53,441 nucleotides of DNA from Lyngbya sp. CCAP 1446/10 (GCF_026130175.1 NZ_JAIGNI010000042.1:1-53441), one strand, 5' to 3'. Shown: positions 9,266-18,406, counted from the stretch's first letter. The notes: generated from the letters alone by a model not told the origin. Numbers and translations are program-made.

Positions 9266-9448
9266 TTGGAAAGGCAGGCAATCGGTTCTCCTAGTAAATT
9301 ACTTGTATTAAGCCTACTTGTAGTTTTATTAAGCGCTTTTTTAACCTGCTTACTTTTGCGATCGGCTAAGTCGGAACGCGATCGGTCAAAAATTGATCAC
9401 TACAACTATAAACTTAAGTTGCTGGCTGTTGGCAATACTCAGGACTAA
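9266..9448 (+). CDS. Possible small single-span membrane protein
   Basis: A 60-residue frame starting with TTG. It has one hydrophobic helix (about residues 11-31, LLVLSLLVVLLSAFLTCLLL) followed by a basic tail, a topology that random sequence rarely gives. However, there is no ATG, the ribosome site is weak, and it sits between minus-strand genes. I do not recognise a family. Treat it as a candidate only. Confidence 0.25.
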   Translation: MERQAIGSPSKLLVLSLLVVLLSAFLTCLLLRSAKSERDRSKIDHYNYKLKLLAVGNTQD

Positions 9449-9673
9449 TCTTTACTATTTCTTTGCAATTCCCTGCGATTTTTCACGCAATTTTAAAGTT
9501 AATGTAAAGTAGGCGGCGTTAAAAAAGCTTAAAAATATACTTGAAATTGATTTTCTAGCCTTTGACTACTTAAATACAGTGTTTTTTTTGATACTAAATA
9601 TAGTTAATTTAAGTAAGTATAGGCACAACAGCGCCAAATATTTCGGTCGGCCCAAAAGATTGCTACCCGATCG

Positions 9674-9702
9674 CAGGGGTAGTGCTGCTGTGCCTACCCC
9701 TG
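9674..9702. repeat. Inverted repeat CAGGGGTAG...CTACCCCTG
   Basis: Perfect 9-bp arms around an 11-base loop, 12 bases beyond the pilT stop. A near-identical structure occurs at 39740-39766 (AGGGGTAG, 11-base loop, CTACCCCT), so this is a dispersed repeat that may also help end the pilT transcript. There is no T-run. Confidence 0.6.
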
Positions 9703-9713
9703 TATGTGTGTTG

Positions 9714-10994
9714 CTACCGGGCGCGAACGCTGCGCTCTTTTTTGCTGCCTTCAAACTCGCGAGCCGAGGCAGGATCGTAGCCTCCTGTCCGCAAACGACG
9801 GTCTAAATCGCTGGCTTCGGGAGAAGTTTTAGCCGCTTCTTCGATGGTCACTCTGCCTTCAAGCACTAATTTGTAAAGCCCCTGGTTGATAATCTGCATT
9901 CCTTCGTAGGTGTCAGTTTCCATCAACCGGAAAGCTTCATCATCAGCACCTTTCATCAAGTATTCCTGCATAGCTGGCGTATTCACTAAAATATCGTGAA
10001 CTGCGACGCGGCGGTTGTCAACAGTTGGCAGCAAAAGTTGGGCAACTACCGCTACTAAAGAATCGCAAATTTGAATCCGCATCGCCTGTTGTTCTTCGGG
10101 CGGGTAGAGGTTCAACAATCGGTTGATAGCGTTAATGGCGCTGCGAGTGTGGAGGGTTCCAATTACTAAGTGACCTGTTTGAGCTGCTTGCAGGGCTGTA
10201 TTGATGGTAACGCGATCGCGCATTTCTCCGATCAGGATTACATCGGGGTCTTCCCGCAAAACTGCCCGCAAAGCCTGTTGAAACTCGTGGGTATGCAAGC
10301 CGACTTCCCGCTGGCTAACTAAGCATTTTTTGGAAGGGTGAATAAATTCGATCGGGTCTTCAATTGTAACTACGTGCTTCTGTTCCATCTGGTTAAGATG
10401 GTCGATCATCGCAGCTACTGTTGTTGATTTTCCCGAACCGGTAGGCCCTGTAACTAATATTAATCCCTGCGATCGCAAAATGATATTTTTGAGAGCTTCT
10501 GGCAACCTCAAGGAATCGATAGTCGGTATTTCCAAACTGATCAACCGCAATACTATGGCACCACCGCTGAGGGAATCAAAACAATTGACACGACAGCGCA
10601 CGAAGCCTGGGTAAAAAATTGCTGCATCTAATTCTTTGGTATTAGTAAACTGTGTTCGTTGTTCGGGGCTGAGAATTTCAGCTAAGTAGTGTTCAAAAAT
10701 TTCTGGTGTTACTTTCGGGTGGCTGGTTGCTATTTGCATCACGCCCCGAATCCGAAATCTAGGTACTTGGCCGACTCGAACATGAATGTCGGAAGCACCG
10801 GCGCTATGGGCATCTCTGACCATTTGTTCGATCGTACTGACGGGAGTCTCAACAGGACGCTGCTGGGCCGAGGGGGACGCACTCGGTGGGGGTGCAGGAT
10901 GGGCGGGTGTTACACCCAAGGGCGGCGGAGGCGGCGGTGTGCGGCGGGCTTGAGCGTCTGGTCGAACAGGTGTAGGATTGTTTAATGGGTTCAT
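9714..10994 (-). CDS. pilT: PilT-type type IV pilus retraction ATPase
   Basis: A 426-residue hexameric secretion-type ATPase. After a Pro-rich N-terminal extension (about 1-45) come the PilT N-domain, Walker A GPTGSGKST at 183-191, the Asp box IEDPIEF, Walker B LIGEMRD and the His box GTLHT. The PilT-type AIRNLIRE-like tail is not obvious. It powers pilus retraction at the inner face of the membrane, for motility, DNA uptake or phototaxis. GGAGA lies 8 bases before the ATG. It is not next to pilB or pilC, so it may correspond to the second cyanobacterial paralogue (PilT2-like) rather than PilT1; this is inference from context and the N-terminal extension. Confidence 0.92.
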   Translation of the reverse strand: MNPLNNPTPVRPDAQARRTPPPPPPLGVTPAHPAPPPSASPSAQQRPVETPVSTIEQMVRDAHSAGASDIHVRVGQVPRFRIRGVMQIATSHPKVTPEIFEHYLAEILSPEQRTQFTNTKELDAAIFYPGFVRCRVNCFDSLSGGAIVLRLISLEIPTIDSLRLPEALKNIILRSQGLILVTGPTGSGKSTTVAAMIDHLNQMEQKHVVTIEDPIEFIHPSKKCLVSQREVGLHTHEFQQALRAVLREDPDVILIGEMRDRVTINTALQAAQTGHLVIGTLHTRSAINAINRLLNLYPPEEQQAMRIQICDSLVAVVAQLLLPTVDNRRVAVHDILVNTPAMQEYLMKGADDEAFRLMETDTYEGMQIINQGLYKLVLEGRVTIEEAAKTSPEASDLDRRLRTGGYDPASAREFEGSKKERSVRAR

Positions 10995-11016
10995 TTTTTG
11001 GTCTCCAGTCAGTCTA

Positions 11017-11046
11017 TTTTAGATTTTAGATTTTAGATTTTAGATT
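11017..11046. repeat. Heptamer tandem repeat (ATTTTAG)n upstream of pilT
   Basis: About four copies of ATTTTAG start 22 bases before the pilT ATG, within its likely leader. The reverse complement of the same heptamer forms the array at 15648-15696. The remaining 230 bases to the DUF58 gene form the divergent pilT/DUF58 promoter region, without a box I can place. Confidence 0.8.
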
Positions 11047-11278
11047 TACTCCACAGATTAATCTGGGAGCAGGAACTCTTAGTCTAAAATTTGGGGATCG
11101 ACCGTGATTGAGTGTACGTGGCACGGTATCCGTTTTTGGGCGGGGTCAATGTAGATTTATTGCGAAAAAATGCCCGATTTCTAATCTAATCGCTCGCTTG
11201 CTAATTCGGTGCTAAATGGTGAAAATATTTTACAATTAGGCTTGGTGGGCGATCGAGCAATTAACAGTTTTAACTTGT

Positions 11279-12433
11279 ATGAACATCATTCAAAAAATTG
11301 CCGACTGGCTCGAAAATCGCGCTGTTACTCCCGCCTACGCGGGTTGGCTGCTATCGGGAATGACGGTTTTCTTTTTTGGTTCTGCTACTAATACAATGGC
11401 TGGGTGGCTGTACGCACTAAGCGGTGGGAGTTTGGCGTTGTTGGTAGTAGCGGCGGTTTTGCCGGCAAAATCGCTTCGTTCCTTGGAAGTCCGCCGTCGC
11501 CCGATCGAACCAGTGAGTGCGGGGGATAAAATTACGATCGAACTAGAAATCGAAAATCGCGATCGCCAACCTAAAACTTTGTTGCAAGTAGTAGACATCT
11601 TGCCGTTTGTATTGGGAAAAGAGGTCGTCCGCCCGATCGAAGTCATAGAGCCTAACAGTACATACAGGGATACATACTATATAGAAGCCCAGCAGCGCGG
11701 TATCTATCGCTGGCAAGAGGTGCACTTGAGAACGGCTGCGCCTTTAGGGTTGTTTTGGTGCCGCCGCAGCCGTCCGGCGAAAGCGGTAGCGGTTGTCTAC
11801 CCGCTGGTTTTGCCGTTGAGCACTTGTCCTTTGATCGATCGCATCGGTCAAGAAGACAGCCCGCAATTGTACAATCGCAGTCGATCGCAAACTGCTACCG
11901 AAGGCCTCACCCGCAACCTCAGACCTTACCGCCACGGAGACCCCACCCGCCTGATTCACTGGCGCACCAGCGCCCGCTACGGAGAACTGCGGGTGAGAGA
12001 GTTAGAAGTTGCCGCCGGCGGTCAAGAAATTATTATTGCTCTCGACAGCGGTGCCATGTGGGAAGCAAAGGAATTTGAACGAGCCGTGACAGTAGCAGCT
12101 TCTCTTTACTTCTATGCTAGCAAGCGCCTGTTAAACGTCAAACTTTGGACTGCCGGAACCGGACTCGTATCGGGGAACCGGGTAGTTTTGGAAACTTTAG
12201 CCGCGGTTAATGCTGGGGAAGAGGCGATCGAGAATCGATCGAAACTGTCGATAATTTGGCTGACTCAAAACGCTGCCAGTTTAAGCACTCTTTCCCAAGG
12301 CAGCCGCTGGGTACTGTGGCCGAGCGCCACTGCTGAAACAGACGAAAAAATATTAGTAAAACACGATTTACCGGGCTTAGAAATTCGCTCCGACCGACCG
12401 TTAGAACTTCAGTTACAAGCAAGCGTCTCCTAG
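11279..12433 (+). CDS. DUF58 domain membrane protein
   Basis: A 384-residue protein with two N-terminal membrane helices (about 20-70), a beta-rich middle (VRRRPIEPVSAGDKITIELE) and the DUF58 signature RPYRHGDPTRLIHWRTSAR at about residues 220-240, followed by a von Willebrand A-like fold (IIIALDSGAMW). DUF58 proteins usually accompany MoxR AAA ATPases and transglutaminase-like proteins and are thought to act in chaperone-like assembly at the membrane. No moxR gene is nearby, so the partner must be elsewhere. It leads a plus-strand run with the small membrane protein and ClC gene. Confidence 0.87.
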   Translation: MNIIQKIADWLENRAVTPAYAGWLLSGMTVFFFGSATNTMAGWLYALSGGSLALLVVAAVLPAKSLRSLEVRRRPIEPVSAGDKITIELEIENRDRQPKTLLQVVDILPFVLGKEVVRPIEVIEPNSTYRDTYYIEAQQRGIYRWQEVHLRTAAPLGLFWCRRSRPAKAVAVVYPLVLPLSTCPLIDRIGQEDSPQLYNRSRSQTATEGLTRNLRPYRHGDPTRLIHWRTSARYGELRVRELEVAAGGQEIIIALDSGAMWEAKEFERAVTVAASLYFYASKRLLNVKLWTAGTGLVSGNRVVLETLAAVNAGEEAIENRSKLSIIWLTQNAASLSTLSQGSRWVLWPSATAETDEKILVKHDLPGLEIRSDRPLELQLQASVS

Positions 12434-12520
12434 ACTTTTAAACGCTAGGATCGTTAAGAATGAAGATCGGAGCCGCTTTACTCAGAATGGGAGCCTTTTT
12501 ATAGTTTTGTGTACAGAAAT

Positions 12521-12736
12521 ATGAAAGACGAATTTGATGACAAAGAGAGAAATTTTTCTTCCGGCGATCGCTCAAACTTTATTTTTGGGCGAACAGAACT
12601 ATATTTATTGCTGCTGTTGTTCGTGGGTGGCATTACGATAGACTACTGGTTTAGGCATCACCCACAACAGCTTTGGCGATCGCCCACCGAGCAGCCTGCG
12701 GGTCTCAATCCACCATCCCCCAAACCGCTGCTTTAA
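12521..12736 (+). CDS. Small membrane protein between DUF58 and ClC genes
   Basis: About 71 residues from the ATG at 12521; a GTG four codons upstream is possible. An acidic, polar N-terminus is followed by one membrane helix (LYLLLLLFVGGITIDYWF) and a Pro-rich tail. I do not recognise it. Its place in line between two plus-strand genes (88 bases after DUF58, 40 before ClC) and its clean topology suggest a real gene. Confidence 0.42.
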   Translation: MKDEFDDKERNFSSGDRSNFIFGRTELYLLLLLFVGGITIDYWFRHHPQQLWRSPTEQPAGLNPPSPKPLL

Positions 12737-12776
12737 CCGGAGGATCGTCAACGTCTGCACTTTTCCCAAAGGCAAA

Positions 12777-15389
12777 ATGATACGCATCGGAAAACTTATC
12801 TGGAGTCGCTTTTCCCATCAACTGTTGCGTCCCAAGCGATTGGCGATTTTTGAAGCCTGCCTGATTGGGCTAGTGTCAGGACTGGCTGCGCTACTGTTGG
12901 CACAAGGAGTAGGTTGGCTCGGCGGCTGGCGGCAGCAGGCAACGCATTTAATCCCGGCCTATATTGCGCTGCCCTTGATCGGGGCCCTAGGCGGATTCTT
13001 GTCTGGATTCATAGTCGATCGCCTGGCTCCGGCCGCCAGCGGGAGTGGCATGAGCGAAGTCAAGGCGGTACTCGCCAACGTTCCGATGCCTTTGAATTTA
13101 CGAATTGCCCTAGTGAAGTTGGTCAGCGCCACCCTCATACTCGCTGCCGGCATACCCCTCGGACGAGAAGGCCCGACAGTACAGATTGGGGCAGCGTTAG
13201 CGAGTCAACTGAGTCGATGGTTTCCAACTTCACCCGACCATCGCCGTCAGATCCTCGCAGCCGGGGCCGGAGCGGGACTTGCAGCCGCCTTTAACGCGCC
13301 GATCGCAGGTGTTTTATTTGTGGTCGAAGAACTGTTGCAAGACGTGTCTGGAATCACCTTGGGAACCGCGATCCTGGCTTCGTTCATCGGGTCAGTTGTC
13401 GCTCGGATCAGTGGTTCGCACAATCTCGATTTAGACCTGCATCTTGTTGTCTTTAATACCAGCTTTTCTGCTGCTGAGATTCCCTTTTACCTGCTGCTAG
13501 GAATCCTAGCAGGCGGACTTGGCGTGCTGTTCAATCGCTCAATCCTGACAAGTTTGACGTTGTACCGCCGCTTTTTCCGTGTCAGCTTACCCTGGCGCAT
13601 CGGATTTGCTGGGCTGATTACGGGAATTGCACTCGCTGCCTTACCAGATATATTTCGAGACAATGCCGGACTCAAAGAATTGCTATTAACCGGAAATGCA
13701 GACTGGCAACTCGTGGCGATCGTCTTTTGCATCCACTTTTTTCTGATCGTCGTCACCTACGGTTCTGGCGCACCGGGCGGGTTGCTGATTCCCAGCATGG
13801 TACTCGGTGCAGCGTTAGGATACCTCGTAGGAGTCGCGGAACACCAAGTTTTGGGTTTAAGTCTGGCAACCACTTATGCACGGGTGGGGATGGCGGCATT
13901 TTTCTGTGCGGTTGCTCGCACTCCGATTACTGCGGTAATCCTGGTGTTTGAGATGACGACTGACTTTAATTTAGTGTTGCCGCTGATGATCGTATCTGTG
14001 ACTTCTTATCTGATTGCAGAATTGCTTGATGAGGGTTCGCTTTACGATCGCTTGCTGGCCTTTAAAGGCATTCACCTGACGAAAGAAACGAGCGCTCAAG
14101 ATCCTTGGACAGATTTAACTGCATTGAATGTGATGCAGCCGAAAGTAGAAACGCTTTCTAGTCTAATTCGGCTGGAAGAAGCGTTACAGGCATTTTCTGT
14201 GTCTTCCCACCGCACGTTTCCGGTGGTAGAAAGCGGCAAGCTTGTCGGCATTGTAACTCAAAAGGATATTGCCAACTTTTCTGCACGAGGATTGAATGGT
14301 GAGAATCTTGTCAGCGAGTTGATGACACCAGAGCCTGTTCGCATTAACCCAGAAGATACGCTTGCTTATGTGCTGCATTTGCTCGATCGACACAATCTCC
14401 ATAGCTTACCAGTCGTAGAAGGACGGCGATTGGTCGGTATTATTACCCGCAGCGATATTATTCGCGTTGAAGCAGCCTATCTCAACAACGAAAATCTCGC
14501 TCAACCAAAGGTAGAACGAGCTCGGATCGTTCACCAAACCAAATCGCCAGAAACGGGACAAGGGCGCATCCTCGTGCCGTTGAGCAATCCAAAAACATCC
14601 CTGACGCTGTTAGAAATGGCAGTGGCAATTGCCCGCGATCGCAACTATGAAATTGAATGTTTGCAGGTGATTGTTGTGCCAAGACATGAGGCGCTTGCAG
14701 AAACTCCAGTAAAAACGGCGGAGTGTCAAAAGCTACTAAAGCAGGCAACCCGTCTGTGTCAAGCGTGGCAAGTTCCGATCCATACCCAGATTCTAGTGGC
14801 GCATGATTTGTCAAGTGCCATTCTCGAAACGATCGAAGAGCGACATATCGATCTCGTCTTCATGGGGTGGAAAGGCAGCACTAAAACACCGGGGCGGGTT
14901 TTTAGTCGAGTTGTCGATACTATGATTCGACAGGCTATTTGTGAAGTAGTGTTGGTGAAGTTAACCGATCGAGCAATTTTTGAGCGGTGGTTAGTACCAA
15001 TGGCAGGCGGCCCCAATGCCCAGCAAGCAGTTCGGTTGCTACCTGGATTGATTTCTATGAGCAAAACCGCACAAGTCAGATTATTTCATGTGTACGATGC
15101 TTCTGAGGAGCGCCAAGCCGATCGTGCTGACTTTGAACCAACCGAGGAAATCTTGAAAGTTGCCGCTGAGTTTCTCAAGCCCCAAGTGAATGCCTCTATC
15201 TTGACGACTTCTGTATGTGCTGATTCTGTGTCGGCGGCAGTATTGAGTTATGCCAAGCAGGATGGAAGCGATGTGATTATTTTGGGTGCGAGTCGAGAGG
15301 GATTGTTGCAACAGATGAAACAGGGAAATATTCCAGCCCTGATTTCTCGTCAAAGTAACTGCAATGTGATTTTGGTGAGAGCGTTTTGA
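12777..15389 (+). CDS. ClC chloride channel/antiporter with CBS pair and tandem Usp domains
   Basis: An 870-residue protein: ClC membrane core (about 20-430), a CBS pair (about 445-565) and two UspA-like domains (about 580-720 and 725-870, with GASREGLLQQ). Filter motifs are visible: GSGMSEVK at 89-96, GREGPTVQ with gating Glu131, VVEELLQD carrying the internal proton glutamate, and GSGAPGGLLIPS. It should move chloride or other anions across the membrane, gated through nucleotide-binding CBS/Usp parts. AAAGG precedes the ATG. The usual GSGIP motif reads GSGMS here, which may change anion selectivity. A paralogue with the same domain order lies at 45882-48668 on the other strand. Confidence 0.92.
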   Translation: MIRIGKLIWSRFSHQLLRPKRLAIFEACLIGLVSGLAALLLAQGVGWLGGWRQQATHLIPAYIALPLIGALGGFLSGFIVDRLAPAASGSGMSEVKAVLANVPMPLNLRIALVKLVSATLILAAGIPLGREGPTVQIGAALASQLSRWFPTSPDHRRQILAAGAGAGLAAAFNAPIAGVLFVVEELLQDVSGITLGTAILASFIGSVVARISGSHNLDLDLHLVVFNTSFSAAEIPFYLLLGILAGGLGVLFNRSILTSLTLYRRFFRVSLPWRIGFAGLITGIALAALPDIFRDNAGLKELLLTGNADWQLVAIVFCIHFFLIVVTYGSGAPGGLLIPSMVLGAALGYLVGVAEHQVLGLSLATTYARVGMAAFFCAVARTPITAVILVFEMTTDFNLVLPLMIVSVTSYLIAELLDEGSLYDRLLAFKGIHLTKETSAQDPWTDLTALNVMQPKVETLSSLIRLEEALQAFSVSSHRTFPVVESGKLVGIVTQKDIANFSARGLNGENLVSELMTPEPVRINPEDTLAYVLHLLDRHNLHSLPVVEGRRLVGIITRSDIIRVEAAYLNNENLAQPKVERARIVHQTKSPETGQGRILVPLSNPKTSLTLLEMAVAIARDRNYEIECLQVIVVPRHEALAETPVKTAECQKLLKQATRLCQAWQVPIHTQILVAHDLSSAILETIEERHIDLVFMGWKGSTKTPGRVFSRVVDTMIRQAICEVVLVKLTDRAIFERWLVPMAGGPNAQQAVRLLPGLISMSKTAQVRLFHVYDASEERQADRADFEPTEEILKVAAEFLKPQVNASILTTSVCADSVSAAVLSYAKQDGSDVIILGASREGLLQQMKQGNIPALISRQSNCNVILVRAF

Positions 15390-15526
15390 AGCATGAAAAT
15401 GAACCACAAAATATCTCATATCCGGTTGATTAGCCGCAATACGAACCGTTTTTGTTATAGTAATCTAGCGGATACGATAGGAATCGTGGAGCGATCGATT
15501 GACATATTTCGCCATTGGTTCGTAGT

Positions 15527-15542
15527 GCGGACTGAAGTCCGC
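15527..15542. repeat. Palindrome GCGGACTGAAGTCCGC (dispersed repeat)
   Basis: A perfect 6-bp-arm palindrome preceded by GGTTCGTAGT. The same 16-base lead GGTTCGTAGTGCGGAC recurs at 50566-50581, and shorter relatives occur at 33959-33998 and 44313-44415, so it belongs to a REP-like family scattered between genes. Confidence 0.75.
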
Positions 15543-15647
15543 TTTATAGAAACCGCTTTCGTCGGTTAGGACATAGACTGGAAGTGGTTCTATGTGCTAT
15601 AGCAGTTCTCACAAACATGAGGTATTGATCGATCCATGAATCCCCCA

Positions 15648-15696
15648 ATCTAAAATCTAAAATCTAAAATCTAAAATCTAAAATCTAAAATCTAAA
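15648..15696. repeat. Heptamer tandem repeat (AATCTAA)n
   Basis: Seven copies of the heptamer CTAAAAT/AATCTAA lie 270 bases before terB. It is the reverse complement of the ATTTTAG array upstream of pilT. Confidence 0.9.
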
Positions 15697-15966
15697 CCTG
15701 TACCTCACCTTTTTGAGAAAGGCTATAATTCAATGACCCTAGTTCCCTGCGGGTAGCAACGGATATTTATCAGCCGGCTGCAAATTGACCCCGAAATAAT
15801 TTATTATTAATCTAAAATCTCAATAAACATGATAAACTACAGGAGTGTAATCTCTAAACTTGAGCGTCTTACAGGGTCAGGCAATTGCTTGGCAAGTTAA
15901 GAGCAGCTTAGATTACTCTGACTCCGGTCACGGACATCACATCTCGTTCACCAAACAGGAGAAAAA

Positions 15967-16422
15967 ATGAGTTTTTGGGATCAATTCAAGCAGAACGTAT
16001 CAAAAATTAACGATTCTTTGCAAACCAATATTTCCAAATTTAAAAATAATGAGTTTGCTGATGCTTCAATGGCAATATGTGCATTGATTGCTGCTGCTGA
16101 TGGCACTATCAATTCCGCTGAAAGACAAAAGACGGCGGCTCTAATAGTTTCAAATGAAACACTCAAAATTTTTCCAGCGTTGGAATTGAAGCAAAAATTT
16201 GAATTCTATTGTGAGAAGCTATCACAAGACTTCGATTTTGGTAAAATTGAGGCTATCCAAGCCATATCAAAACTCAATAAAAAACTAGACCAAGGTCGTG
16301 CTGTCATCCAAATCGGCATTATCATCGGTGGTGCAGATGGTAATTTTGACAGCGATGAAAAGAAGATTGTCAAAGAAGCTTGCCATGCTGTAGGCATTAA
16401 TCCTGGGGAATTCGACCTTTAA
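15967..16422 (+). CDS. terB: TerB family protein
   Basis: A 151-residue all-helical acidic protein with the TerB features: two related helical halves, each carrying an acidic metal-binding pattern (AAADGTINSAERQ near residue 40, and GGADGNFDSDEKK near 122). TerB binds metal and links TerC and TerD complexes to the membrane in tellurite/phage/stress responses. AGGAG sits 8 bases before the ATG. It runs toward the metzincin/TerD operon, ending 28 bases from the metzincin stop (convergent), so it belongs to the same locus but has its own promoter. No terC is in the window. Confidence 0.88.
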   Translation: MSFWDQFKQNVSKINDSLQTNISKFKNNEFADASMAICALIAAADGTINSAERQKTAALIVSNETLKIFPALELKQKFEFYCEKLSQDFDFGKIEAIQAISKLNKKLDQGRAVIQIGIIIGGADGNFDSDEKKIVKEACHAVGINPGEFDL

Positions 16423-16449
16423 ATTCAACTATTTTCTGGTTCATGCCAA

Positions 16450-17151
16450 TCAATTCTTCAAAGCCTTATATTTGCGAATAGCATTGTTCATTGAGTTTAT
16501 TTGCTCTGCATGAAATGAAGGAGGCATTAAGCTATGAACTGTATGAACAAGTCCATTGTGCATGACATCGGTCGGAAGTGCAGAATGATCGAGTCCTAGT
16601 GTATGTCCTATTTCATGGGCAATGGTATTTGCAATTAAGTTAGATTGTTGATTGACATTAAGTCTGGCATTGTCAGAAGCATAGAATACTTGGTCAATGC
16701 GAATAATCGCCCGATCTGTCACCATTCCATACTTGAAACTAGCCACGCCGAGATAGTCAACGGGCTGATTATCCGCGAATATATAAACATGGGTAAAGTC
16801 TGAGCCCCACTCTTTGGGATCGGGGGGATCAGAGGTCAAAAATACCTTGATGCTTCTAAACGCGCCGTAGAGTTTGGAGAAGGCGTCCATCAACAGGAAA
16901 AAGATCGCTTCTCTACTTTCTGGTGCGACATCCATTCCTGATACATCTACCCAAATACAACGGCGAAAATCGCTATCCCGATCGCTTAGAAATCCTCCAC
17001 AGGAAGGGCAAAACTCCCACTGAGGCTGGATAGGGGAACGACAGCCTTGACAGCGGAGTTTCGGGGTTCTAGTTAGGTTTATCCGTTGAGAAAGCGGGAG
17101 TTTTAGCTGGCGATTGTGTTTGGTTAAGTCTAGGCGATCGTACAGAGACAT
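16450..17151 (-). CDS. Zinc-ribbon metzincin (matrixin-like) metalloprotease in the Ter locus
   Basis: About 233 residues from the ATG at 17151; a TTG eight codons upstream is the alternative. The N-terminal third has a zinc ribbon (CQGC, then CPSC). The C-terminal part carries the full metzincin signature HEIGHTLGLDH (HExxHxxGxxH) followed by a Met-turn candidate DVMH, as in matrixins and archaemetzincins. There is no signal peptide, so it should be cytoplasmic, which is unusual for this clan. It follows two terD genes 54 bases downstream of the second and is probably cotranscribed. The substrate is unknown; cleavage of TerD-bound or damaged proteins is a guess. Confidence 0.82.
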   Translation of the reverse strand: MSLYDRLDLTKHNRQLKLPLSQRINLTRTPKLRCQGCRSPIQPQWEFCPSCGGFLSDRDSDFRRCIWVDVSGMDVAPESREAIFFLLMDAFSKLYGAFRSIKVFLTSDPPDPKEWGSDFTHVYIFADNQPVDYLGVASFKYGMVTDRAIIRIDQVFYASDNARLNVNQQSNLIANTIAHEIGHTLGLDHSALPTDVMHNGLVHTVHSLMPPSFHAEQINSMNNAIRKYKALKN

Positions 17152-17205
17152 TGATTCGGTATCTGATTCCAGCAAGTAAGAAGCATCTAGATATTGACCG
17201 AGTGG

Positions 17206-17808
17206 TTAAGCGTAGGCTTTCACAAGTTCCTGTAACCCATTAACCTTAACACCGTTACCGATCGCCGCCATTTTCCACTCATCATTATGCTTGTAGATTT
17301 CTGCCATGAGCATCCCCGTCATGCCTTTGTATTCAGAACCTGATAGGTTATATTTTGCAAGTTCTTGATTATTAGACTGATTAACCAAACGCACAAACGC
17401 ATTTTGAACTTGTCCGAAGTCTTGCTTGCGCGAAATGCAATCGTAAATGTTAACTGTAAAAACCAGTTTGACAATTTCTGAGGGAATCCGAGATAAATCG
17501 ACGAGAATTTGCTCGTCATCCCCGTCTCCAGCCCCTGTTAGATTATCACCTAGATGCGTAATAGATCCTGAACGGTGGGAGAGATTGCCAAAATAAATGA
17601 TATTGGCCATATCCTTCACTTTGTCATTTTTATCTAAACAGATCGCTGAGGCATCCAGGTCATAATCTGGAGCATTGCTAAAAGCCCCAAACAAACCCCC
17701 ACCTGAGCGTTTTGCCACATCCCACCCTAATCCGCAGATCAGTTTTGTTAGCCCTGGCGCTTCTTTGGAAAGCGAGATGCGCTGTCCTTTCTGTAGGTTA
17801 ATTCCCAT
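17206..17808 (-). CDS. TerD family calcium-binding stress protein (second copy)
   Basis: A 200-residue TerD-domain protein: the start GINLQKGQRISLSKEAPGL, GLGWDV, DYDLDASAICLD and the calcium site LTGAGDGDDEQILVDL are all visible. An insertion with Gly and Ser (SGGGLFGAFSN) follows GWDV. TerD proteins bind two calcium ions and assemble with TerB/TerC near the membrane. AAAGGT lies 8 bases before the ATG. It is 19 bases downstream of the other terD gene, so the two are one transcript. Confidence 0.92.
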   Translation of the reverse strand: MGINLQKGQRISLSKEAPGLTKLICGLGWDVAKRSGGGLFGAFSNAPDYDLDASAICLDKNDKVKDMANIIYFGNLSHRSGSITHLGDNLTGAGDGDDEQILVDLSRIPSEIVKLVFTVNIYDCISRKQDFGQVQNAFVRLVNQSNNQELAKYNLSGSEYKGMTGMLMAEIYKHNDEWKMAAIGNGVKVNGLQELVKAYA

Positions 17809-17827
17809 GTGTTTTACCTTTTAGCTT

Positions 17828-18406
17828 TTAGCTGCTATAGCGATCGAGTAATGCTTGCAAACCACCTTGATAACCGGAGCCCACTGCATTGAGACGCCAT
17901 TCGCCGTCTTTCCGGTAAAGTTCAGCCATGATCAGCGCTGTCTCTACGGAATAATCTTCTACAAGGTCATAGCGAACAGCTTCTTGTTGTGTTTGGGAAT
18001 TAACGATCCGCACGAAGGCATTGTGCACCTGACCAAAATTTTGATGGCGTTGCTGTGCTTCATGGATGGTGACAGTTACAAGAATTTTTTGGACATCATT
18101 AGGAACTTTTTTGAGGTTGATTTTGATAACTTCATCATCCCCATCGCCGGCCCCGGTGAGATTGTCTCCCATGTGCTGCACGGATTTATCGGGATCGGGG
18201 CTTGTGAGATTGTTGTAAAAAATGAAGTGATTGTCAGAAATTAATTTGTCATTAGCACCTAGGAGGAACAATGCTGAGTCTAGGTCAAAGTCAGAACCCG
18301 TGTCTGTAGCTTTAACGTCCCATCCCAGTCCTATGAATACTTCTGAGAGACCGGGTGAAATTTTTTCTAGCGATACCCGTTGTCCTTTTGTCAGAGATAC
18401 TGCCAT
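17828..18406 (-). CDS. TerD family calcium-binding stress protein (first copy, TerD/TerE type)
   Basis: A 192-residue TerD-domain protein starting AVSLTKGQRVSLEK, with GLGWDVK, DFDLDSALFLL and the calcium site LTGAGDGDDEVIKINL. It keeps the canonical short form. GAGGAAG lies about 9 bases before the ATG. It is the first gene of the minus-strand terD-terD-metzincin unit. The role (tellurite, phage or general envelope/DNA stress) cannot be told apart from sequence alone. Confidence 0.92.
   Translation of the reverse strand: MAVSLTKGQRVSLEKISPGLSEVFIGLGWDVKATDTGSDFDLDSALFLLGANDKLISDNHFIFYNNLTSPDPDKSVQHMGDNLTGAGDGDDEVIKINLKKVPNDVQKILVTVTIHEAQQRHQNFGQVHNAFVRIVNSQTQQEAVRYDLVEDYSVETALIMAELYRKDGEWRLNAVGSGYQGGLQALLDRYSS

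Larger units (their letters stand above)
9137..9713. other. 577-base gap between the SDR and pilT genes
   Basis: Mostly AT-rich with no RNA gene or mobile element recognised. It holds one weak plus-strand reading frame (9266-9448) and a small inverted repeat at 9674-9702. Since pilT and the SDR gene both run on the minus strand, the SDR promoter should lie here, but I cannot place it. Confidence 0.5.
15390..15966. other. 577-base repeat-rich gap before terB
   Basis: Holds a GCGGACTGAAGTCCGC palindrome, a heptamer array, and a stretch leading into terB where GTAATCT (15847-15853) and AGATTAC (15910-15916) could pair across 56 bases in the terB leader. A 58-codon frame just after the ClC stop runs through the palindrome and is not convincing as a gene. 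Confidence 0.5.

Noticed and set aside
15395..15569. 58-codon plus-strand frame after the ClC gene
   Set aside because: It runs through the GCGGACTGAAGTCCGC repeat and has no protein-like composition or ribosome site.
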